A DNA stretch of 20,815 nt from Ruminococcaceae bacterium UBA3818 (GTDB lineage Bacteria; Bacillota; Clostridia; Oscillospirales; Ruminococcaceae). Positions 7,958-15,710 of this stretch are shown here, piece after piece. Made by a program: the position numbers and the translations under genes. Where the stretch lies: positions 1 to 20,815 of the forward strand of contig DFDW01000014.1 in assembly GCA_002369315.1 (NCBI GenBank). The letters run 5' to 3'. Numbering within the stretch: position 1 is the stretch's first letter; every line of letters begins with the position of its first letter. The notes below the pieces were generated by a model. That model was not told the origin of the DNA, searched no databases, and saw only the letters and a program-made list of their open reading frames with translations.

Positions 7958-9397
7958 ATGAAAATTTTATTTTTGAACCTGCCTTATAAATTCGCCATCA
8001 GCCGTTCCAGCCGTTGGCCGGAAAAGACCAAGAGCGGCACCATGTACTATCCATACTGGCTGTGCTATGCCGCCGGCGTCTGCATGGACCGGGGGTACGA
8101 TGTGGAATTGGTGGACTGCATCGTAAAAAAGATGAGCACCGAAGACGTGGTCGAGCTGGTCAAACAATCGGCTCCGGATTATATCATGGGGGAAATCACC
8201 ACTTCCACCTGCTTCCACGATTATGAAACGCTGTCGGCCATTAAAAAGGCCTACCCGCAGGGAAAGATCATCATCGGCGGCACCCATGCCACCGCTTTAT
8301 CTGAGCGAGTGCTGGAAGAGTGCCCGGATATTGATGTGATCGTCCGGCAGGAATATGATTTTACCCTGGATGAGGTGATGAAAGCCGGGGCGGATCTGAG
8401 CGATGTGTTGGGCGTGACCTGGCGCTGCGATGGCCAGATCGTGAAAAATCCGGATCGTCCCTGGACAGAAGATCTGGACGAGCTGCCGTTTGTTTCCAAG
8501 GTCTACGAAAAGTTTTTGGATGTCAACGACTATTGCTATGCGTTTGCCCGCAAACCGATGATTCAGATTTTCAGCGCCCGGGGGTGCCCGTTCCGCTGCA
8601 ATTTCTGTTCCTACCCCGAAACCATGAGCGGACGCTGTTTTCGAAAACGCAGCGTGAAAAGCTTTGTGGATGAGCTGGAATATATCGCGGTGCATATGCC
8701 TTATATCCAGGAAATTTTCATCGAGGATGATACCTTTACCGTGGATAAAAAGCGGGTGTTGGAGATCTGTGATGAAATCGAGCGCCGCGGTCTGAAGCTG
8801 GTTTGGTCTTGCAACACCCGGGCGGATCTTCCCTATGAAGTGATGGCCAAAATGAAAGAAGCCGGATGCCGTCTGCTGGTGGTGGGCTATGAGTCCGGCA
8901 ACCAGAAAGTGCTGGACGAAACGCGCAAGGGCATCAAGCTGGAGGATTCTCTGGCTTTTGCGCAGAATACCAAAAAACTGGGAATCAAGGTATTTGGCTG
9001 CTTTATGATTGGACTCAAAGGAGACGATCTTAGCACCATTGAAGATACCTTCCGCTTCGCCAAAAAGGTCTATGCCAACGAGGTGTTTTTCCAGCAGGCG
9101 GTGCCATTCCCCGGTACGGCATTTTACCAGTGGGTCAAGGACGAGGGATACCTTAAAACAGAGGATTATTCCAAATGGCTGAATCAGGACGGATATTTGG
9201 ATTGCCTGGTCAATTACCCTTATGCAAATGCCAAGGAAATCGAGAAACTGCGGGATCGTTTGATGAGCCGCTACTATTTCTCTTTCACCTATATTTTCAA
9301 AACCTTCCTGGCGAATTTGAGTTGGGTGGAATTTAAACGGGTAATGAAGGCAGGATTTACTTATATCGCCTTCCGGATAAAAAAGCTCGGGAAGTAA
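7958..9397 (+). CDS. B12-binding-domain radical SAM protein
   Basis: The 479-residue product has an N-terminal cobalamin-binding-type Rossmann domain (about 1-165; conserved GGTHA at 107-111). A radical SAM domain follows with the [4Fe-4S] cluster motif CPFRCNFC formed by Cys210, Cys214 and Cys217 (CxxxCxxC). Further landmarks are IEDDTF (255-260), the ESGN motif (312-315) and the PFPGTAFY segment (383-390) seen in BchE/Elp3-like radical SAM enzymes. The C-terminal 60 residues are basic and hydrophobic, possibly contacting the membrane. Members of this class do methyl transfers to unactivated carbon or ring rearrangements. In a polysaccharide operon a sugar, lipid carrier or glycan substituent is the likely substrate, but this is inferred. 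The start is 12 bases after the previous stop with GGGAG just upstream (7946-7950). Confidence 0.88.
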   Translation: MKILFLNLPYKFAISRSSRWPEKTKSGTMYYPYWLCYAAGVCMDRGYDVELVDCIVKKMSTEDVVELVKQSAPDYIMGEITTSTCFHDYETLSAIKKAYPQGKIIIGGTHATALSERVLEECPDIDVIVRQEYDFTLDEVMKAGADLSDVLGVTWRCDGQIVKNPDRPWTEDLDELPFVSKVYEKFLDVNDYCYAFARKPMIQIFSARGCPFRCNFCSYPETMSGRCFRKRSVKSFVDELEYIAVHMPYIQEIFIEDDTFTVDKKRVLEICDEIERRGLKLVWSCNTRADLPYEVMAKMKEAGCRLLVVGYESGNQKVLDETRKGIKLEDSLAFAQNTKKLGIKVFGCFMIGLKGDDLSTIEDTFRFAKKVYANEVFFQQAVPFPGTAFYQWVKDEGYLKTEDYSKWLNQDGYLDCLVNYPYANAKEIEKLRDRLMSRYYFSFTYIFKTFLANLSWVEFKRVMKAGFTYIAFRIKKLGK

Positions 9398-9420
9398 AGA
9401 AATTACGAATCCTGATTGGG

Positions 9421-10512
9421 ATGGAGACAGAGAAAAAGATGATTGCAACCGTTACCTATCATAAGCATGATAATTACGGCGCGGTGCTGCAGTGCTATGC
9501 GCTGCAGCAGGCGATATTGGAAATGGGCGAAGAAACAGAAGTGCTCAATTATGCGTGCCGGTATGTACAGAATCCCTTTTCGCTGACAGCGCTGCGAAAA
9601 AAGGGACCGATAGGATATCTTTTGGGAATTGCCGGATGGTGTTCCCGCCTGCCGCGGAAAAAAAGTTTCAACGCGTTTCGGAAGCAGTATTTGCGAATCG
9701 GCGAGCCGGTCACGCGAGAGGATCTTTCCCGGGTGGAAGACAGGTACGAGCGGTTCATCGTGGGCAGCGATAATGTCTGGAATACGCAGATCACGAATTT
9801 TGACAGAACTTATTTTTTGGATTTTGTCTCAAATCCGGAGAAGAAAGCATCTTATGCGGCAAGCTTTGGCGTTGGAAAGATTCCCGAAAGTTGGCAGCCA
9901 TACTGCAAGGAGCTTTTGTCTTCTTTCTCCCGCCTGGGAATGCGGGAAAGAGAGGGCGCACAGGCGATACAGGACCTTTTGGGGAAAGAAGCGGAAGTGG
10001 TATTGGACCCGACCATGCTTTTAAGCGGCGAGGATTGGGCGGACCGCTTTGACCTGGATATGGAGACACCGGCAGAAAAATATGTGCTGGTCTATCAAAT
10101 GGTCCCATCAGCCCATTTGCTGGAATTGGCGGAAGAAGCGGCCCGTCAGCTTCAGTGTTCCGTCAAGGTCATCCCGTTTCCGCAGGGGAAGTGGATGCGC
10201 GGGAAATCCTATTTCAAAGCGGGCCCGGAGCAATGGCTTCGCTTATTGTATCACGCGGAATATATTGTGACGGATTCTTTCCATGGAACGGTTTTTTCTA
10301 TTTTGTTCCATAAAAGATTTTCTGTTTTCATTTCCCAATTGGGAAGCCGGATCCAAAACATTTTAACGCTTTTGGGGCTGGAAAATTGCTTGTGCGGTGA
10401 AAAAGAAGCGTTGGATATCAAAAGAGACATCGACTATGAAGCGGCGGAAGAAAAGCTGGCGGTTATGAGGGAAAAATCGTTGTGCTATCTGAAAAGGCTG
10501 TTAAAGCGATGA
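9421..10512 (+). CDS. Polysaccharide pyruvyl transferase family protein
   Basis: The 363-residue product matches the polysaccharide pyruvyl transferase (CsaB/WcaK-like) fold family. Landmarks are NYGAVLQCYALQQ (18-30), GSDNVWN (115-121), REREGAQ (175-181), DPTML (196-200) and TDSFHGTVFSI (284-294); the last contains the conserved His near the C-terminal active site. Characterised members move a pyruvate ketal from PEP to a sugar, adding negative charge. The subfamily with the NYGAVLQ start is usually found beside an FrhB-like iron-sulfur protein, as here, and its reaction has not been settled. The start is uncertain: ATG 9421 lacks a clear ribosome site, and ATG 9439 has GGAG 12 bases upstream and would start the protein directly at MIATVTYH. 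Confidence 0.87.
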   Translation: METEKKMIATVTYHKHDNYGAVLQCYALQQAILEMGEETEVLNYACRYVQNPFSLTALRKKGPIGYLLGIAGWCSRLPRKKSFNAFRKQYLRIGEPVTREDLSRVEDRYERFIVGSDNVWNTQITNFDRTYFLDFVSNPEKKASYAASFGVGKIPESWQPYCKELLSSFSRLGMREREGAQAIQDLLGKEAEVVLDPTMLLSGEDWADRFDLDMETPAEKYVLVYQMVPSAHLLELAEEAARQLQCSVKVIPFPQGKWMRGKSYFKAGPEQWLRLLYHAEYIVTDSFHGTVFSILFHKRFSVFISQLGSRIQNILTLLGLENCLCGEKEALDIKRDIDYEAAEEKLAVMREKSLCYLKRLLKR

Positions 10513-10525
10513 AAAAGGGAAAAAG

Positions 10526-11776
10526 ATGCAGAGTATCGAAAAGTGCACCGGCTGCGGCGCGTGCTATAACATCTGCCCACATCAGGCAATTGTGATGGGG
10601 ACCGATGAGGCTGGTTTTTTAAAATTTGAAAAAGATTTTTCCTTGTGTACCGGCTGCGGGCAGTGCGATGCGGTTTGCGCTTCTCTTTGCGAAAATAAGA
10701 GGGAGAACCGGATACAGAAGGTGTTCGCCGCTTGGGCAAAATCGGACCAGATTCATGCTCGTGGAAATTCCGGCGGTCTGTTTGAGGTTGCCGCAAGGGC
10801 TGTTTTCAGAGAAAACGGCGTAGTTGCGGGCGCTGTTTACGAAAAAGACTTCAGTGTGAAACTGATGATCGCGCAAACAGAAGAGCAGCTATTGGCGATG
10901 ACCGGTTCCAAATTTGTGCAGTCGGTTCCAGGGCATGTTTACCTTGATGTGAAAAAATACCTGGAAGAAGATCGGACGGTTCTTTTTGTTGGGGCGCCCT
11001 GCCAGGTAAAAGCGCTCTATGCGGTTTTGCAAAAAGAGTATCCCAAATTGATCACGGCACAGTTTCCTTGTTTTGGCATGCCGACTGCCTTGTTTTGGAA
11101 AAAGTATTTGCAGCATGTTGCCAAAACGCACGAAGGGTCCTTATCCGGCATTGGCAGCGAGGTGCAGCTGACAGAAGACATCAATAGCCGCTATATGGCG
11201 TTCACCTGGGAAAGCGGAGACGTCTCTGCCGAACGGGCGGACACATGCGCCTACATCCGGGCTTGGAACAACGGATTTTCCGTAAGCGATGTATGCGCTG
11301 CCTGCCGGGACAATGTCTTTCCGGTACAGGCGGATTTGGTTTGGGGGAATTTCTGGCATATTGGAGAAATCGAAAAATTTTCCGTTCCCAAAAAAGATTA
11401 CCAAAACGGAGTTTCCATGCTTTTGGTCAATAGCCGGCGGGGCGAGGCTTTTTTTGAAAAGATGAAGCCGGACCTGATGTATTATCCCAGAAAACAGATG
11501 GAAGCGGCGGCTCCGCATTTTGTTTTTCAGTCATCCGGCAAGGAACATTTCCTTTTCCGGAAAAAATATGAAAATCCCCGGCGCAAAGCATTCCAAAAAG
11601 ATCTTTCCGCAATGACCTACGAACAGCTGGAAGAAAAATATTTCTCCCAGACAAAACGGGAAACAGAGGTTTCGATTTCCCGTAAATTAGGTCCCAAATG
11701 GGCGGCTTGGGGTTGGAGGGCTTTATACTGTTTGCAGAAAATATGGATGAAACGGAATTTCGGGGCGGAATCATGA
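10526..11776 (+). CDS. Coenzyme F420 hydrogenase/dehydrogenase beta-subunit-like iron-sulfur protein (FrhB family)
   Basis: The 416-residue product begins with two ferredoxin-type [4Fe-4S] motifs: Cys7, Cys10, Cys13, Cys17 and Cys41, Cys44, Cys47, Cys51. An FrhB/FdhB-type flavin domain follows, with GNSGG near residue 80, FVGAPCQVKAL, and a later conserved Cys pair (CAACRDN) ahead of ADLVWGNFW. In methanogens such proteins oxidise F420, but in gut Firmicutes and Bacteroidetes polysaccharide loci they pair with NYGAVLQ-type pyruvyl transferase family proteins. They may reduce or oxidise a sugar or its substituent with flavin and ferredoxin. AAGGGA at 10515-10520 supports the ATG at 10526. The last codons overlap the flippase start (ATGA), suggesting translational coupling. 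The substrate is unknown. Confidence 0.9.
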   Translation: MQSIEKCTGCGACYNICPHQAIVMGTDEAGFLKFEKDFSLCTGCGQCDAVCASLCENKRENRIQKVFAAWAKSDQIHARGNSGGLFEVAARAVFRENGVVAGAVYEKDFSVKLMIAQTEEQLLAMTGSKFVQSVPGHVYLDVKKYLEEDRTVLFVGAPCQVKALYAVLQKEYPKLITAQFPCFGMPTALFWKKYLQHVAKTHEGSLSGIGSEVQLTEDINSRYMAFTWESGDVSAERADTCAYIRAWNNGFSVSDVCAACRDNVFPVQADLVWGNFWHIGEIEKFSVPKKDYQNGVSMLLVNSRRGEAFFEKMKPDLMYYPRKQMEAAAPHFVFQSSGKEHFLFRKKYENPRRKAFQKDLSAMTYEQLEEKYFSQTKRETEVSISRKLGPKWAAWGWRALYCLQKIWMKRNFGAES

Positions 11777-12999
11777 TGAGTGAAAATCGTAAAGGTGTTA
11801 TCTGGAATACATTGGGCAGTGGGATGTTTGCCGCAAATTCCGTACTGCTTTTATTGATCGTATCCCGCTTGTTTGGAGTAGCCGCGGTAGGGGATTTCGG
11901 TATCGCTTTTACAACGGCGCAAATCCTGTACATTATTGGCCTTTTCGGCATCAACCATTTTCAAATGACCGACTATGCAGAGCAGTACAGTTTTGCTTCT
12001 TATCGGACGGCTAAGTGGATTACCACGGCGGCGATGATATGCGGCTGTTTGGTGCTTTTTTTCTTTGGCGGCAATACGCCGCAGCAGGCGTGGCTGCTTT
12101 TGTTGCTGACGTTGTATATGGCGATTCATTCTTTCGCGGAGCTGTATCAAAGCCGGTTCTTTCAACAAAACCGGTTGGACCTTTGCGGAAAATCCCTGTT
12201 TTACCGAACTTTTTTTTCCCTTTGCTGTTTTGCGATTTTATCTGCAACAATCCATAATTTATATATCGCATCAGCGGGCATGGTGTTGACCAATTTAGTC
12301 ACGATGTATATTTGGAGTTTTTGCCCATCGAAAGCAATGGGTGCTGAAAACCGAATGGGAAAAAAAGGACAGCTCCTCCTATTGTTTCAAACGACGATAC
12401 CGCTGGCAGTCAGCCTTTTTTTGATGAATGTAATGGCAAATCTCTCAAAATATGTGGTTAATTATTACGAGAGCAATACCGTACAGGGTTATTTTAATAT
12501 CCTGTTTTTGCCAACGCAAGTAATTAACCTGCTGAGCGGCTTTGTTTTTAAGCCGTTGCTGAACCAATATGGCGTGGCAGCAGGCGAAAAAGATTTTTCC
12601 CGTTTTCAAAAGCTGTATGGCCGTCATCTCCTTTTCATTGCCGGTTTGACAGTTCTTTTCTGCCTTGGCGGCTGCCTGATTGGAACACAAGTGCTGGGAT
12701 TTTTCTATGCGGCAGATCTTTCGCCATACCGTCTGGAACTTTTTTTGACGATTCTCTCCGGCGGTTTTATTGCGGCAGGGTCGATGTCCTATTATCTTTT
12801 GGTCATGCTGCGAAAACAGATGTGGATTTTTTTAAATTATGCGGTCAATATTGGTATCGGGATTGCGGTCAGCGTTGTTCTGGTACAGAATTTTTCCATT
12901 TTGGGCGGCGCTTTATCCATTGTAATCAGCCAGGCTTTGTTGTTTTTAGGGTCTGCCGCAATTCTTGTTTTTTTCCTGAGGAGGTCCGCCAATGGCTGA
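11773..12999 (+). CDS. Wzx-type polysaccharide flippase (MATE/MOP superfamily)
   Basis: The 408-residue, very hydrophobic protein has about a dozen membrane stretches. It has the typical N-terminal entry of polysaccharide biosynthesis flippases (KGVIWNTLGSGMFAANSVLL, then VSRLFGVAAVGDFGIAF). It should flip a lipid-linked oligosaccharide across the cytoplasmic membrane. The start is placed at ATG 11773, which overlaps the stop of the preceding gene (ATGA). An in-frame ATG at 11698 would overlap that gene by 79 bases and add 25 non-hydrophobic residues not expected in the family. The 3' end overlaps the next gene by 8 bases. Its presence next to an ABC exporter in one operon is noteworthy. Confidence 0.87.
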   Translation: MMSENRKGVIWNTLGSGMFAANSVLLLLIVSRLFGVAAVGDFGIAFTTAQILYIIGLFGINHFQMTDYAEQYSFASYRTAKWITTAAMICGCLVLFFFGGNTPQQAWLLLLLTLYMAIHSFAELYQSRFFQQNRLDLCGKSLFYRTFFSLCCFAILSATIHNLYIASAGMVLTNLVTMYIWSFCPSKAMGAENRMGKKGQLLLLFQTTIPLAVSLFLMNVMANLSKYVVNYYESNTVQGYFNILFLPTQVINLLSGFVFKPLLNQYGVAAGEKDFSRFQKLYGRHLLFIAGLTVLFCLGGCLIGTQVLGFFYAADLSPYRLELFLTILSGGFIAAGSMSYYLLVMLRKQMWIFLNYAVNIGIGIAVSVVLVQNFSILGGALSIVISQALLFLGSAAILVFFLRRSANG

Positions 13000-14020
13000 G
13001 ATTACTGTTGTGATTACTGCTTATCAACTGGAAAAATATATCGGCTCCTGCTTGGAGGAGCTTTTTTCCGGCACCTACCAGGATTTCGATGTCGTTCTGG
13101 TCGATGACTGTTCCAAAGACCGGACGGCCGATATTGTAAAAACATATGCCGAGCGGTATCCCGGCCGTATCTATCCTGTTTTTTTGCAGGAAAATCTGGG
13201 CAGCCCGGCTAAGACCAGAAACCGGGCGATGGATTCCGGTTTCATTGATGGAGAATATGTGGTATTCTTAGATGGGGACGACTCCCTGGAACCGTCATAC
13301 CTGGAGAAATTACATACACTGGCGGTGCAAAGCGGCGCCGATGTTGCCATTTGCGCCTATGACCGGGTAGAGGAAGAGAGTGGTCGCGTGTTGTGTACGG
13401 AAATGAGAGGGTTTCCAGCAGGGATCGCGCTTCCGCCACAAGACGATACCCTGGCTTTTATCAATGGCTCTTTGTGGAATAAGATGTTTCGCCGCAAGCC
13501 CGCGCTGTCGCATCGGATCCCGGATTTTAAGGTCGGCGAGGATTTGTGCTACCAGCAGGCGGTTTATGGGGACTGCGGAAAAATTGCCTGTACGGATGAG
13601 GTGCTGATCCATTACCGTGTCCGCAGCAACTCGGTCATCTCCAATACGGAAGAGAAGACCATCCGGCTTTTTGCAAAAGAGCTGGCCCGGCAGTACAACG
13701 CTGCTCAAGACGCTGCGCAAAAAGATATGGTCGGCCTTCTGGCGTTTATCCATATTGGCATATCCATGGCGCTGCGCGCCGCGGATAATCCGAAAATCAA
13801 TCTGCATGACCATTTGAAATGGACATGCAGCTATTTGGAACATTCTTACGGATGGTTTCACGGCAATCGATGGATGCGTTTGTCGCAGCTGAAAAAACGG
13901 GGAATCAAAGGCTTGGCGATTTGGATTTGCAAGCTCTTGTACAGGCTGGGATGCTTCCGGCTGTTTCTTTGGTGCTATCGTGGAGCGGTCAGATGTCTCC
14001 ATGTGGATTTTAAATTTTAG
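12992..14020 (+). CDS. Family 2 glycosyltransferase
   Basis: The 342-residue protein has a GT-A fold. Visible are ITVVITAYQLEKYI (4-17), VDDCSKDRT (37-45) for the nucleotide, ENLGSPAKTRNRAM (67-80), and DGDD (94-97) as the metal-binding motif. A later GEDLCYQQAVYG segment supplies the probable catalytic acidic residues. It resembles capsule and teichoic-acid side-chain GT2 enzymes such as EpsJ/CpsJ types. The C-terminal about 100 residues are basic and partly hydrophobic, likely for membrane association. GAGGAGG at 12978-12984 gives a strong ribosome site with 7-base spacing. The start codon overlaps the end of the flippase gene. Donor and acceptor sugars cannot be predicted from sequence. 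Confidence 0.92.
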   Translation: MAEITVVITAYQLEKYIGSCLEELFSGTYQDFDVVLVDDCSKDRTADIVKTYAERYPGRIYPVFLQENLGSPAKTRNRAMDSGFIDGEYVVFLDGDDSLEPSYLEKLHTLAVQSGADVAICAYDRVEEESGRVLCTEMRGFPAGIALPPQDDTLAFINGSLWNKMFRRKPALSHRIPDFKVGEDLCYQQAVYGDCGKIACTDEVLIHYRVRSNSVISNTEEKTIRLFAKELARQYNAAQDAAQKDMVGLLAFIHIGISMALRAADNPKINLHDHLKWTCSYLEHSYGWFHGNRWMRLSQLKKRGIKGLAIWICKLLYRLGCFRLFLWCYRGAVRCLHVDFKF

Positions 14021-14031
14021 GAGAGGTAAAC

Positions 14032-14724
14032 TTGCGTATTTTGATCGTAATCCCTGCCTATAATGAGCAGGAAAACATTGAGCGGGTCGTAGACGACCTG
14101 ATTCAAAACTATCCGCAGTATGATTATTTGGTGGTCAACGACGGCTCCAAAGACCGCACGGCCGCGATTTGCCGGGAAAAGGGATATCATTTTTTGGATT
14201 TGCCGGTGAATCTGGGCCTGGCGGGCGCTTTTCAAGCGGGGCTGCGTTATGCAGACCGGATGGACTATGATATGGCCATCCAGTTTGACGGCGATGGGCA
14301 GCACAATCCGCAGTATATTGAGGCAATGGCGGCCAAAATGGAAGAAGAGTCGCTGGATGTGGTGATCGGTTCCCGTTTTTGGGAGAAAAAGAAGCCGTTT
14401 AGCCTGCGCATGCTGGGCAGCCGGATGATCCAGCTCGCCATCAAAATCACCACGGGCGTTACGATAAAAGACCCCACCTCGGGAATGCGGTTGTTTAACC
14501 GGTCCATGATCCATGAATTCGCCCATAACCTGAATTACGGGCCGGAGCCGGATACCATTGCCTATTTGCTCCGCGGCGGAGCCAGGGTGCAAGAAGTCCA
14601 GGTTGAAATGAACGAGCGGATTGCCGGGGAGAGTTACCTTAACCTGAAAAGATCGATAGAATATATGACCCGTATGTGCATGTCGATCGTCCTGATTCAG
14701 TGGTTCCGGAAAAGGAGGGCTTAA
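14032..14724 (+). CDS. DPM1-like family 2 glycosyltransferase
   Basis: The 230-residue protein belongs to the dolichyl-phosphate mannose synthase-like GT2 group, which usually transfers a sugar from a nucleotide to a polyprenyl phosphate on the cytosolic face. Motifs are IPAYNEQENIERVV (7-20), VVNDGSKDRT (34-43), LPVNLGLAGAFQAG (57-70), QFDGDGQH (84-91) and the later DPTSGMR segment. No C-terminal membrane helix is present; the DUF2304 protein encoded 3 bases downstream likely supplies it. The start codon is TTG, fixed by AGGAGAGG at 14019-14026 and by the MRILIVIPAYNE beginning. The polyprenyl-linked sugar it makes could be the donor for the DUF2142 protein. Confidence 0.92.
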   Translation: MRILIVIPAYNEQENIERVVDDLIQNYPQYDYLVVNDGSKDRTAAICREKGYHFLDLPVNLGLAGAFQAGLRYADRMDYDMAIQFDGDGQHNPQYIEAMAAKMEEESLDVVIGSRFWEKKKPFSLRMLGSRMIQLAIKITTGVTIKDPTSGMRLFNRSMIHEFAHNLNYGPEPDTIAYLLRGGARVQEVQVEMNERIAGESYLNLKRSIEYMTRMCMSIVLIQWFRKRRA

Positions 14725-14727
14725 AAA

Positions 14728-15090
14728 ATGTCTGTCATGCTTCGTACCGCGCTGATTGTCATATCGGTGCTGACTTTGTGGTATACGGCCAGAAAAATCC
14801 GCAAATCCCAGCTGCAGATCGAGGATTCGATTTTCTGGATGGCCTTTCCTGCCGCATTGGTCCTTTTAAGCGTCTTTCCCGGTATCGCTGCCTGGGCAGC
14901 AAAAATATTGGGCGTTCAGTCGCCGGTCAACTTTATTTTTCTGGCTGTTATTTTCATTCTGATTGTCAAAGTGTTTTCTCTTTCCTTGCGCCTTTCCCAG
15001 CTGGATGCCAAAATCCGCACGCTGACGCAGGAAATCGCGATTCGGGAAAACCTTGCTCAAAAACAGGAAAAAACAAAGGAATCCGAGTAA
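14728..15090 (+). CDS. DUF2304 small membrane protein, partner of the DPM1-like glycosyltransferase
   Basis: The 120-residue protein has three hydrophobic segments, about 4-20, 34-57 and 66-88, and a charged, coiled C-terminal tail (90-120). This is the DUF2304 layout, a family regularly encoded right after DPM1-like GT2 enzymes in Firmicutes. It may anchor the glycosyltransferase at the membrane or help with the lipid-linked product. AAAGGAGG at 14711-14718 ends just before the stop codon of the preceding gene, so the two genes are probably translated together. No catalytic motif is visible. The family call rests on length, topology and neighbourhood. Confidence 0.82.
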   Translation: MSVMLRTALIVISVLTLWYTARKIRKSQLQIEDSIFWMAFPAALVLLSVFPGIAAWAAKILGVQSPVNFIFLAVIFILIVKVFSLSLRLSQLDAKIRTLTQEIAIRENLAQKQEKTKESE

Positions 15091-15108
15091 AAAAAGGAGG
15101 CTGACGTG

Positions 15109-15648
15109 GTGAATATCTGGCACGATATCGATCCAAAGCGGATTTCTCCAACCGATTTTATCGCAGTAATCGAGATCCCCAAAGGTTCCAAAAACAAATA
15201 TGAAATGGACAAAGAAACCGGGCTGATTATTCTGGATCGGGTGCTGCATACCTCCACAAATTATCCGGCTAGTTACGGATTCATTCCCCGTACTTACGGA
15301 GACGATTTTGACCCGCTGGATGTGCTGGTGCTTTGCGCGCAGCCGCTTCACCCTCTGACGCTGGTACGCTGTTATCCCATCGGTGTGATCCAGATGCTGG
15401 ACAACGGACGAAGGGATGAAAAAATCATCGCGGTGCCATTTAAAGACCCCAATTATAACGACTATAAAAGCATCTTCTCTTTGCCCAAGCATATATACGA
15501 TGAAATGCGCCATTTTTTCAGTATTTATAAAGCGCTGGAAAATAAAGATACCGTGGTGGACGAGGTGCTGGGACCGGAAGAGGCAGAAAAGATTATCCAA
15601 AAGGCGATCGCGTCCTATCAAGAAAAATTCTCAGGTCAAGTGGAATAA
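15109..15648 (+). CDS. ppa: Family I inorganic pyrophosphatase
   Basis: This cytosolic enzyme hydrolyses diphosphate to two phosphates (EC 3.6.1.1). Signature features are IEIPKGSKNKYEMD (21-34), YPASYGFIPRTY (52-63), the metal-binding DDFDPLDVLVL (65-75) and KDPNYNDY (112-119). The product has 179 residues. A GTG at 15106 is the longest possible start, but the next codon, GTG 15109, gives MNIWHDIDPK, the usual family beginning, and is 8 bases after AAAGGAGG (15093-15100), so it is preferred. It is the last gene of the polysaccharide operon. Removing diphosphate would pull nucleotide-sugar synthesis forward. A strong terminator hairpin follows at once. Confidence 0.94.
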   Translation: MNIWHDIDPKRISPTDFIAVIEIPKGSKNKYEMDKETGLIILDRVLHTSTNYPASYGFIPRTYGDDFDPLDVLVLCAQPLHPLTLVRCYPIGVIQMLDNGRRDEKIIAVPFKDPNYNDYKSIFSLPKHIYDEMRHFFSIYKALENKDTVVDEVLGPEEAEKIIQKAIASYQEKFSGQVE

Positions 15649-15657
15649 GAAACAGAA

Positions 15658-15697
15658 AAATCCCCGCCGGAAGCGTTTCCGGCGGGGATTTCGTTTG
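15658..15697. terminator. Bidirectional intrinsic terminator between ppa and mscL
   Basis: AAATCCCCGCCGGAA (15658-15672) pairs perfectly with TTCCGGCGGGGATTT (15677-15691) around a GCGT loop, a 15-bp GC-rich stem. On the + strand it runs into TTTCGTTT. On the - strand the A-rich stretch GAAACAGAAAAA provides the T-rich tail. It lies between the converging ppa and mscL genes and can stop transcription from both. Confidence 0.93.
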
Positions 15698-15710
15698 CAA
15701 AAGGGAAAGG

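Noticed and set aside
11698..11772. A 25-codon N-terminal extension of the flippase gene.
   Set aside because: It would overlap the FrhB-like gene by 79 bases, is not hydrophobic as expected, and the ATGA start at 11773 fits operon structure better.
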